From Lingula anatina (Eukaryota > Brachiopoda > Lingulata > Lingulida > Lingulidae), in the NCBI RefSeq assembly GCF_001039355.2, contig NW_019773781.1, positions 38,925 to 65,773 of the forward strand: a DNA stretch of 26,849 bases, read 5' to 3'. Under the pieces are notes generated by a model. The model saw only the letters and a program-made list of their open reading frames with translations, was not told where the DNA came from and ran no database searches. The translations under genes and the position numbers were made by a program. Of the stretch, positions 1 to 8,864 are shown in pieces. The stretch's first letter is position 1. Every line of letters starts with the position of its first letter.

Positions 1-775
1 GGGTACGTACGGATAAAATTTAGTCCCAAAATATTACACGTCCCTATACTCCCGTTACCGATAGATACATAAAGGAAAAACGGAAAAAACGTCTTTTTAG
101 ATTTAAATACCGATAGATCCGATTTTTTTCTGCTGTCCTATATATTTGCGTTCCTATAGATATGACGTCCTCATAAACCCACGTCCTTTAAATCCGCATA
201 CCTATAGATCCACGTATTTTTAGATCCAAATACCGATAGATCCATTACAGGTACACTATTGCTCGAAATGGTTGGTATACTACTCAGTACATAAAATGCA
301 CTTCTTTAAAACGGCAGTACGCAGTCAGCAATATATTATTCTACTAGATCGTTTTCACACAATACTCAGTGAAAGAACATAAAAAGAACAAAAGTGTGTT
401 CTATATTTCACAACGCTTAATTACTGTTCTAGCGTCAGAACACTGTTTAAAGTGTTCTCAAAATGTAACATTCGAACATGTAAAAAGTGTTCTGAATTTA
501 CATGTAAATGTGTTCTAAACAAAACAAAACAAAAAAGAACATAAAAATGTGTTCTAAATTTCACAACGCAAGTTGATATGGGCCTTTTAGCCGATTACGA
601 TGTCAGATAGATGGATCTAGCGGTACCTGGATCTAAAGATACGTGGGTTTATAGGAATCTGTTGGTGGATCTATCCGAACGTAAATTTAACGAGACGTAA
701 ATCTATTGAGACGTGTATGTATAGAGACGTATCTATCGGGGCGAATATTTTATTGGGACGTTTATCTATATGGCG
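1..775. mobile_element. Foldback-type element (long imperfect inverted arms)
   Basis: The left arm (about 1-260) is built of degenerate short units such as CCGATAGATCC and ACGTCCTCATAAACCCACG. The right arm (about 594-775) carries the same units in reverse complement; for example CGTGGGTTTATAGGAATC near 641-658 mirrors the left-arm block near 165-190. The arms enclose a core of about 330 bp. No coding frame is visible. Long, internally repetitive inverted arms around a non-coding core are the pattern of foldback transposons. The left edge may lie outside the window, so the terminus and any target duplication cannot be read. The alternative is a decayed inverted satellite. Confidence 0.55.
385..555. 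repeat. Cluster of AGAACA/TGTTCT inverted repeats
   Basis: Three palindromes pair AGAACA with TGTTCT: 385-402 (spacer 6), 437-458 (8-bp arms AGAACACT/AGTGTTCT around GTTTAA) and 536-555 (spacer 8). A TTTACATGTAAA palindrome lies at 497-508. The first and third palindromes are each followed by the same ATTTCACAACGC (403-416 and 556-569), so a unit of about 30 bp is also repeated directly. The half-site equals that of vertebrate 3-keto-steroid receptors, but the spacers are not the usual 3, so a hormone-response role is not supported. Confidence 0.6.
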
Positions 776-1282
776 GACCCCGTAAATGTTACATTTTGTT
801 GCAAAGTTACAGTTGTACTTTGTTTACATAAAATGTGTACTTGCGTACCTTTATCCGTTCTATTTCCTTATGAAGTTGGAATCTAGACCTTTTCCAAAAT
901 AGGGTGTGTGTGTCTATATACACACCTGTTAACTAGCACATTGCGCAATTAGCATTACAGGTGTACTAAAGGTCTTTCTTGGGCAGGTTCCAGTTGTTTC
1001 ACATAATAAGTTTAAATATTGTGATTTTTTAACAATTTTTTTAAATTTATCTGAAATTGTTGGTAAAAGTCTTCAAATTGAACAAGTTTTAAAAAAATAG
1101 TTTGTCAAGGCACAGCCACACTTAATGACCAATGCACACTTTATATGACCTATGTATTGTGCTTTTTCAGTTTTAGTGAAATGTTGACAGCATACCTATC
1201 CCTGCCTAGTATAGCATGAGCATGGACTAGATGGCATGAAATGATGAAAAGATATAAGATAGAGAAAGCAGAAGGTAATTAA

Positions 1283-1283
<1 letters not shown>
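776..1283. other. Non-coding stretch, nothing recognised
   Basis: AT-rich sequence without a usable reading frame or a recognisable element. It lies between the foldback element and a TA microsatellite. Confidence 0.5.

Positions 1284-1337
<54 letters not shown>
1284..1337. repeat. (TA)n microsatellite
   Basis: An uninterrupted TA dinucleotide run of about 27 units. Confidence 0.95.
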
Positions 1338-1339
<2 letters not shown>

Positions 1340-1680
1340 CCAATACCTCTGTATTTTTTATAACTGGACTATTAGTAGTAGTAGTACCAAGGAATTATTG
1401 TTACTATATACATAGTATGGTAAGAAATTACTCAATGATAAACAACTGGTGTGAAACTGACAATGAGGTGGGGTTTTTTAAATCTATGGATTTTTCATTT
1501 AATTTGAGTTTTTATCTGCTTTGTATAAATTTCTTGTTATCATTTTTTTATATTTATTTTTAACAGATTCCCAAATTTCATATCAGCTGACAATAAAGGA
1601 AGAGATGTTCCGGTTAAGACCAGGGAAAATTATTTTCCATACGATTTTTTTTTGATGGTACTGTTGATGCAGGTGTGACT

Positions 1681-2040
1681 GAACAAGAGATGGTGTTTTG
1701 TAGAGTTTTGGATATTTTTTACCCTAGAAACCTTTCTCAAGCAGACAAGTTCTGGGACATTATTTTCTTCAAGTATTATACAGGATGGGCTTTGACCCAA
1801 AATACTTCCATTGAGAGTGGCCTGCTTTTAAAGAGCACATAGGTGGCATGTTTATAATAAAAGTAAAGATATGTGTACTGATTTGTTTCAAGGCTAGGAG
1901 ACCAGACAAAGATTAGAATACATACAATAATGCTAATTGAAATTGCCTTGTTCAGCCTGTCCACTTCTCAGGTGAAGAGAGGATACAGTGCTCTCAAAAG
2001 AATCAAATCTGACTGGAGGTCAAGTTTGGGGAATATTTAA
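1681..2040 (+). pseudogene. hAT transposase relic, C-terminal part
   Basis: At 1930-2040 the frame reads MLIEIALFSLSTSQVKRGYS followed by ALKRIKSDWRSSLGNI and a stop at 2038-2040. This matches the C-terminal dimerisation motif of hAT transposases, in which a serine/alanine-rich stretch and xERGFSxLKRIK-like residues are conserved. Upstream, EMVFCRVLDIFYPRNL (from 1687) and EWPAFKEHIGGMF (from 1815) look like preceding parts of the same protein in other frames, so the gene is broken by frameshifts. The DDE catalytic residues and the BED zinc finger are not visible. A pyrimidine-rich AG at 1566 could be an old splice acceptor. The family call rests on the last 37 codons; the upstream parts are weaker. 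Confidence 0.65.
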
Positions 2041-3448
2041 TATGCTTAAGTTATGCTTAAGTTAAGAAAATTTTGACAGCAGTTTTATAGGGGCCAAGTT
2101 TTGATGATCATTTAGTCAGGGAATCTATCAACCACTGGTTGGCAGGGTGACACTGGGAAAACGGCCCAATTTTGAACTTGAAAATTGATTTTGTTTTCTG
2201 ATTGTCATATCCAGGATGTAAATGACCTGGCCATTGAAGATTCTAAAGAAATAAAAAAATTGAAACATACTCGTATACTGATGTTTTTTTTTTTTTCACT
2301 TTGATATGTATTGAATCACAAATTTAATTATATTCAAGAATTTTCAGCTGGAGATGATCTTAATTGTATGTCAGTTTTGGCTAAAGTAATATTCATAACT
2401 TGCTGGGGCAGGTGCTTCTCCTGCCCTCAGAATAGACATACCAAGTTGGCCAACGAGTTTATTGGAGCCTTGTCAACTGTTATCACACAGATTTCAATAT
2501 TTTGCACTTTTAAAAACAGAAATATAAATCTTAAATAGATTAGGGATATGTTTTAAAATTATGATGATGAAAATGGGGTTCATTTTTTGTCGTCGTTTTG
2601 GAGATGCGCTAATTTCCCCACACAAAATGGGTAAAATTTGTAGGAGACATGCCTTGTGATATATCATTTGAAAGTTCATGATCTCGTATTTCTGGAGGAT
2701 GTAATTGTTTAAAAATGTTTTACGTTTCCTGTGATACATAACCACTGTAAGTCGGTGAAGCCGGACAAATCGATTTTGCCGACTTTTACACCGACTTCAC
2801 GGGAATATGAACACTTTGCCAACGAGTTGGGACCCAAACGCAGATCAAGTTGGCCAACGAGTTAATTGGAACCTTCTTATCTGCTTTAATTTTAAAGGCA
2901 AAAAGTTTCCAAAAAACTTTTTAAAAGTTCAGTGCATATTCATGCATATTCATGAGGCTGAATGAACATTTCCCAGGAACAGTGCTTTAAGGACATGAAT
3001 TTTAAATGTTAACTTAGTTTTGTTTATCACACAGATTTCAATATTTTGCACTTTAAAAAACAGAAATGTAAATTTTAAATAGATTAGGGATATTTTTTCA
3101 AATTACAATTGGAAGGGTTTTATTTTAAATAGTTTAATATGTAAGAGACAAAAATAGTACTAGTACATAGAAATAAATCTTGAGCAGTAAAATAAGAGAA
3201 CAAGGCAGAAGTGCAGATCTTAATTATATATATAATGATTAAACCAGTGTTTAATAATTTTTTTTCTATCAAAACCATTTCAGGCTTTAATAAAAAGTAC
3301 AACCTGGTCATAGAATCCCTAGATATTCCCGCTTCTTTTTATATATCTATCGTTTAATCACATCAACTGTTGACAAAACTACACATGAAAATACGAAGAG
3401 CTCAAAAGCCGTCCATTTTCACTCGATTTTGCTAAAAGTAGTGCGAAA
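2041..3448. repeat. Non-coding region with internally repeated segments
   Basis: A segment of about 80 bp starting TATCACACAGATTTCAATAT occurs at 2481-2560 and again at 3025-3105 with few differences. AAGTTGGCCAACGAGTT occurs near 2443-2459 and 2847-2863, with a partial copy (TTGCCAACGAGTTGGGACC) near 2816. A small inverted pair, AAGTCGGTG and CACCGACTT, lies near 2750-2797. Two copies of a unit of roughly 400-550 bp, with one rearranged, would explain the pattern. No transposase or host exon is recognisable. Short frames here show no family features. The last few bases before 3449 are probably the 5' untranslated part of the LINE. Confidence 0.5.
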
Positions 3449-4912
3449 ATGGCCGTCGCTTCAGACAGTGTGCACGCGCAGCTCGAAATCTGCGGACAGA
3501 CTGATACACCAAGGACAAGGCTCAACATACAGGTAGTATTCCTAAGTATTCACTACATTGACATCAACTCAATAGCCAGCATGAGATATTCAATAGACAG
3601 ACTGTTTGATATTGGAAAGAAAATGACAACCAGTACCTTCTTGTCTAAAGACATCTTCCAATCAGTAAAGAAAATTGGTATAAGCCCTTTTAGACCAACT
3701 CACAGGGGCTGCAGAGGAGGTAGAAACAAACAAAGGCATATCAAGGTAATTATGCAGCCCAGCACTCCAGGCAAAATGCAACCAAATGTCCACCACAGAG
3801 ACACAGTCAACAATAAAAACCTTATTCATCTGATTGGAACTCATAGCCTAGTACCATCCAGCAGTATTCAGATACCCGTCATCATAAATATGTTCCGGAC
3901 TGAAGTGACAACTTCTGAAGAAGTGACAGCTCAAAATGTGCTAACAAATATTATACGTTTGCCATCCTATCACCAGAAGTACAACATCAACATCACTTTG
4001 TGGAATGCTAGATCTGTTGTTGACAAAGTGCCCCACCTATATGATTCTGTAGAACAACGCAAGACCGACATTTTCATGATAACAGAAACATGGATCAATG
4101 ATATAAATTGCAACTTTTTTGATGCAGACTTAAATTCCTCTTTAAATGGCTATAGTATTCAACACTCACCCAGGAATCATCGGAAGGGTGGTGGTATTGC
4201 TATTTTGGCGCGATCCAACTTGAAAGTAGTCAAAAACAAGTGCCTGGGATTCAAGTCTTTTGAATCTCTTGATGTAAATATTACAACTCGGAAAGATACA
4301 TTGCATTTGGTTCTAATATATCGCCCACCATACTCTGAGAAACATAAATACACCATCCTCGACTTTCTAGAAGAATGCTCTAGGCTACTGGGATATGCAC
4401 TTTTCTCACCAGGACACTTAATAATAGCTGGAGACTTCAATATCCACATGGACAACCACATTTGCAATGATGTCCGTAAATTCAAGGATCTGATTGAATC
4501 AATGGGACTCACTCAGCATATAAATACAGCCACCCACTCAAAAGGTCATATTTTAGATCTGGTTCTTACTCGCGCCGCTTCATGCTTGCGGAGTTTTACC
4601 ATCGACAACAGCCTCCCATCGGACCACGCCGCCGTTCACTTTGTAGCTGACTTTATTCGTCCACCGCCAATCAAAAAAGTGACCCATCGTAGGGACTTAT
4701 CAAGACTTGATCCAGCAATACTTATTGATAAACTGAAATGTGTTTTTGAAAATACCGACCAGATCATGGACCCATGTATCTTAGCAGACCACTACAACAC
4801 ATCTATATCTAATGTCATGGATGAGGTTGCACCTGTTCTAACTAAAGCAAAAATAGAGAAAACGCGGGCTGAGTGGCTTACATCGAAGCTGTGTGAAGAA
4901 AGGAAACGTCAG
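3449..4912 (+). pseudogene. LINE ORF, N-terminal and APE endonuclease portion
   Basis: The frame opened at ATG 3449 stays open for 529 codons to 5038; codons after about 488 are out of frame with the element. Residues 86-92 (RGCRGGR) form a basic patch common just before the endonuclease in these LINEs. The endonuclease spans about residues 180-403 with all expected catalytic motifs: N186 in LWNARSV, E213 in ITETW, GGGIAIL at 247-253, Y291 in IYRPP, D329 and N331 in GDFN, D370 in HILDLVLTR, and S391-D392-H393. In this family the enzyme nicks target DNA to prime reverse transcription. A single-base-type frameshift near 4905-4912 moves the continuation (RKLERKW and onward) to another frame. No disabling change is visible inside the endonuclease itself. 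Confidence 0.9.
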
Positions 4913-6783
4913 GAAACTGGAAAGGAAATGGTGTCACTCTCACTTAGAAATTCATCGGCAATTGTTCACATCTGCGCGATCTCACTATCACTCTCTTCTT
5001 GTGGCACACAAGAAAGAATATCACCGCTCCCGTATTGAATCTGCTGATCAGAAAACACTTTTCAAGATCGTGGACCAAATATCGGAATCAAAATCATCTC
5101 AACTGAATGTCCTCCCAGACAAGGACATTTCAGAGCTCCCTCAACTTTTTTCAAACTACTTTACAGATAAGACCAAGAGCTTTCGAAATGATCTCGTTTC
5201 TTATTCTTCTGTAGAAATCTCAGAAACCCCAGTAACCTGTACTCATGCAGTATTGACTGAATTTTCACATGTATCAGAAGAAGATGTTTAGCACTAATAA
5301 AAAGCATGAATTCTAAATCTTCTCCCTTAGAAACTATGCCAACACATATTATCTAAGAGTGCATTACTGTTCTGGCCCCAGTTATTCTAAAGATAGTGAA
5401 TCTCTCTTTTACAACAGGCATCTTCCCATCCAACTGCAAAGCAACAATTGCTAGACCCTTGTTAAAAAAACAAGGCCTGTGCAAACAAGTGTTTATAAAT
5501 TATCGACCAATATCAAACTTGCACTTCTTAGGGAAGTTTCTTGAGAAAATGGCATGTATACAACTGAATAACTATCTAGCTCAAAACAGTCTATATGGCA
5601 AGTTTCAATCAGCTTATAGAGAAGGACATAGCACAGAAACAACTCTCCTTAGGGTTCATAATGACATCATGCTTTAGACAGACAAAAAGATGTTATTTTA
5701 ATCCTTTTAGATCTGTCTGCTGCATTCGACACCATTGACCACAACATACTTCTGCACAGACTACAGTACCGATTTGGAGTAAATGATTTAGCACTTAATT
5801 GGTTAACCTCATATCTAAAAGATCGAACACAAAAGGTGTCAATTGAGTCATTGGTATCAGAGCCCACTGTATTAGAGTATGGTGTCCCTCAGGGGTCTGT
5901 GCTAGGTCCATTGCTCTTCTCATTGTATATACTACCAGTAGAAGACATAAAAAACATGGCCTCAATACTGTCATTTTTGCTGATGACACTCAAATGTATG
6001 TCACAAGTGAAAGTAATCGCTCCATGGCTATCACCTCAGTAGAAACTTGTCTAGTTGAGATCCGGAATTGGATGAAAACAAACATGCTAGCATTAAATGA
6101 TGGAAAAACTGAACTTGTATGGTTTACATCAAGGTCTAAGTCTGACAGTGGAAATGCGGTGAAATCTGATATTTGTATCGGTGGTGTCAACATCAATCCA
6201 TCTAGCTATGTGAAAGATTTAGGTGTCACCTTTGATCAGTATACAACTATGGATAGACGGATCTCTGAAATTTGCAAATCGGCATCATACTCACTTTGGC
6301 GAATTAGCAAGATATGTGACTTACTGGACAAAACTTCAACTGAAAAACTAGTCCATGCTTTCATTATTTCTAAGCTTGATTATTGCAACAGTCTCCTATA
6401 TGGGCAAAAATCATCTGAACAAACTTAGCATATAACACCTGTTTTGATGGAACTTCACTGGCTTCCAGTAAGAGAGAGAATTTAATTGAAAATGTTATGT
6501 GTCATTTTTAAAGCAGTCACTGAGAATAAACCACTTTATATCTCAGAACTTAAGAAGCAACATAAGCATGGAAGAGTTACCAGGTCTTCAACTTTTAGTC
6601 ATTTACTTTTAGAACACAGTGTCTTAGAGAAAAAAGCTGGTAAATTTTACGGTGAAAGGGCATTTATGATATATGCACCCAAAGTTTAGAACACTCTACC
6701 CTCTGAAATACGAGCAGCAGGTGACATAGATACTTTTAAAAAGCTTTTGAAGACTCATATTTTTAGAATAGCCTATCAGTAAC
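4905..6783 (+). pseudogene. LINE reverse transcriptase portion, broken
   Basis: The pieces follow in order through several frames. A linker with KTLFKIVDQIS reads to 5291, where a frameshift occurs near 5286-5290. A TAA stop sits at 5354-5356. The finger motif NYRPISNL is near 5500. A TAG at 5675-5677 and a frameshift before 5692 follow. RT motif A is [13 protein letters not shown] (from about 5701), motif B is [11 protein letters not shown] (near 5890), and an indel in an A-run lies at about 5950. Motif C is FADD at 5976-5987. The thumb reads KDLGVTFD and KLDYCNSLLYG. After NSLLYG the frame jumps to HITPVL with a stop at 6427-6429; about 30 codons usual in the family are missing. Further stops are at 6483-6485 and 6687-6689, the latter a likely Trp codon change. 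The frame ends at 6783. RT synthesises cDNA at the nicked target. Confidence 0.9.
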
Positions 6784-7036
6784 TATCATATAGTTAATTT
6801 TAGTTTTTAATAATATGTACTGTAATTTTATGATTAATTTCAAATGTTGTCACTTATCATTTTAGAATACGAAATAATTGGTTCTTTAAATTAGTTCTTA
6901 GTCCTTTAAAATTGTAATGTGTTCTTATACTAGTATTGTGTTATTTAGCTTTTTTAAGTGAATGTTGTAAGGCGCATTGATATTTTTAATGGAATGCGCC
7001 ATAGAAAAATAAATTATTATTATTATTATTATTATT
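6784..7036 (+). other. LINE 3' region with hairpin and (ATT)n tail
   Basis: After the last coding stop comes an AT-rich tract ending in a perfect 8-bp stem, GGCGCATT (6971-6978) and AATGCGCC (6993-7000), with a 14-nt loop. AATAAATT and about eight ATT units (7013-7036) follow. CR1/L2-type LINEs carry a 3' structure read by their own RT and end in short microsatellite tails rather than poly(A). That fits this site and marks the 3' end of the insertion. Confidence 0.8.
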
Positions 7037-7329
7037 TTCCTTTGATGCGTGTCTTATGAAAATCCATGGTCATCATGTCGATCTTCCTTGTCAATGAATA
7101 AATGAGATGTTTTTTTCTTATCATTTTACAGGACGGCATATATAAGTCATGTAGCGTGAGGTGGGGTGTCATCCAGGCCCGGACACTGGAGGTCATCTAG
7201 GACAGAAAGGTGCTAGCACATTTCTACAGAGGCAATGGGCTCGTGCCCTTTTTGGTGCAAAATTTAATATTTCAGGATTTCCCAACAGTTTTTGTTTGGA
7301 TTCCATCCATTGTTGTTACGCCTTCACGC
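7037..7329. other. Non-coding stretch, nothing recognised
   Basis: Unique-looking sequence between the LINE tail and duplicated block X. No exon of the neighbouring gene family was found here on the minus strand, although spacing from the orphan first exon at 8471 would allow one. Confidence 0.4.
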
Positions 7330-7610
7330 CTTTGAAAACATTATGGTCTATGCTGTAACTACCGCGGTGAGCATAACGTCACGTACACAAGATATATGGG
7401 TGTTCTTTGATTGTGGTATTTGCGCCGCACTCCTAGCGCAATATTGCAGTCCATTCGATACGCCATTGTGACGAGTTAAATTTCGATTAGCTTAAGATAA
7501 CGTGAACAAGTGTTTCTAGAACATGGTTTATAAACAATACATGTGATGATGAGCAGCATTTTTCCCCAAGGGCAACACAGCAAAAGTGAGGGTCTATCCA
7601 CTGTACTGGT
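7330..7610. repeat. Duplicated block X, left copy
   Basis: It is similar to 26371-26640. Shared stretches include GGTGTTCTT, CGCACTCCTAGCGCAAT versus CGCACTCCTAACGCAAT, ATTGTGACGNGTTAAA, GATAACG and AACAATACATG. The first part (7330-7397) is inverted relative to the right copy. No coding frame is shared. In the right copy this block lies about 1.2 kb upstream of the candidate first exon of the ankyrin/Death gene. Confidence 0.65.
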
Positions 7611-7681
7611 TTGGCCTACATGCATCTACTATATTAGCCGAGCCTCTAGTATCGTTGGCCTAAACAACTAACAGCTGAACG

Positions 7682-7944
7682 CAGTGGCGGGTTTAGGGGG
7701 TGTCAAGGGGGTACTGCCATCCCCCCTTCGATTTCTGAAAATAAAAAATCACACCAATGGTCCCTTCTTGATTTTATAGTAGCTGAATCATAATTTTGAA
7801 CCGTATCAAATTGCACCTTTGCCCGCAAAAATGCCAAGCAGCGCCCCAAACCCCACGCCAAGAGGGGGGAGGGGGTCCAAGGGTCGGCTTTGCATCGGTT
7901 GTCTGCCATTCTTCAAAACCAGACCCCCCTTTAAAAATCCTGGA
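7682..7944 (+). mobile_element. hAT-type MITE, copy 1
   Basis: It begins CAGTGGCGGGTTTAGGGGG and ends AAAATCCTGGA. The interior shares TCACACCAATGGTCCC, a TAGCTG-ATCATAATT block, a CACCTTTGCCC-like block and G/C-rich tracts with the copies at 14915-15192 and 24163-24421. The right terminal repeat is missing its last bases. TGAACGCA occurs just inside the left border (7677-7684) and just beyond the right end, which may reflect an 8-bp target duplication. It is non-coding; the overlapping frames in this G/C-rich element carry no protein features. Confidence 0.65.
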
Positions 7945-8241
7945 CATGAACGCATTACAAAACAAAAACTTTCCATCCTGAAGATGACTGGGAAGGGCAA
8001 TTCCTGGGAAGGGCAACTTCCAGATTTTACCTGAAGGTTATTTACAAAGGTGTTGACTACTAGTACACCTGTGCATTCGTGAGACAGCCGAAACAATAAA
8101 GCAACTCTTTAGTTATGAACGAATCAGTTATTTATGTATTTATTCATATTTCTTTTTTGTTCCTAAGGGATTCACCTGCAGATATTGGATTTATCTTGGG
8201 GGTACATTGTAAAAAGCCTATGGAGAAATTCCATTTTTCAG

Positions 8242-8864
8242 GCACTATATCTAATGGACCTTTCTTAAATCTATGTCGAAATAATCTGCTGTAATAAAGA
8301 GACTTATTAACCTATCACATGCGTTGTTCAAATTAAAAAAAAAAACATTTTAGTAGAACCTGGTACAACCAGGTCACTTCACGGTGCTAATCATAAAAAG
8401 ATCAATAAAAAAAGACTTCCCACAACATTGCCTTATTAATTTTTAAACACAAAAGATGTAATCAACTTACCAAAAGACCCCTTGTGTCCAGAGATATGAA
8501 TCAATTAAAGTCGCCTCCTTAAAACGGAATTAAACAGTTGGATAGTAGGCTTAGCTAACAGCTAACTTGTTAAATCTACTCTGGTCCCTGTGGGTTTATT
8601 TCTTACCTTTTAAAACCACCTGCCTTATCTGTAACCTATTTTATATATTGACTTATTGTGTACTTGATACATGTATCAGCTGTAAGGTTGATCATTATGG
8701 TAAAAGCTGATATATTAATAATTATCTTGATACACATTTTGACATTTTGTATTGCACTGATATTTCCCCTCGATAATAAATTCACTGTTTGAACGGTAGG
8801 AACACTTAAGGAAAAATATGCCAATTGAAATACCAGTAAAAACGTATTACTGCCGATGGTCTGC
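8242..8864 (-). repeat. Duplicated block Y, left copy, with orphan first-exon donor
   Basis: About 620 bp aligns with 24960-25597 along its whole length in the same orientation, with many substitutions and small indels. Shared blocks include AACATTTTAGTAGAA, AATCAACTTACCAAA, CAGCTGTAAGGTTGATCA, GACATTTTGTATT and GAAATACCAGT. On the minus strand both copies keep a good splice donor, here TTTTG|GTAAGTTG with the exon ending at 8471. In the right copy this donor can feed the ankyrin/Death gene. No acceptor or ankyrin exon follows the left copy before the LINE, so it looks like the leftover promoter and 5' exon of a lost or distant paralogue. Confidence 0.7.

Larger units (their letters stand above)
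3449..7036 (+). mobile_element. CR1/L2-like non-LTR retrotransposon, near full length, inactive
   Basis: The order is an N-terminal basic region, APE-type endonuclease, reverse transcriptase, C-terminal domain, then an AT-rich 3' region with a hairpin and (ATT)n tail. This is the architecture of the CR1/L2 group of LINEs. The true 5' end lies somewhere before 3449 and no target-site duplication was found. The reading frame is split by frameshifts, premature stops and an internal deletion, so the copy cannot encode a working RT. The clade name is from motif resemblance, not from a tree. Confidence 0.88.

Noticed and set aside
385-555. Glucocorticoid/androgen-type response elements
   Set aside because: Half-sites match AGAACA/TGTTCT but spacers are 6-8 instead of 3, and the invertebrate context makes a steroid receptor role unsupported.
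1284-1337. CRISPR or origin-like array
   Set aside because: Plain TA dinucleotide microsatellite in eukaryotic DNA; no spacer-repeat structure exists anywhere in the window.
7703-8096. Several overlapping reading frames on both strands
   Set aside because: They fall largely in the G/C-rich hAT-type MITE; openness comes from base composition, and no domain is present.
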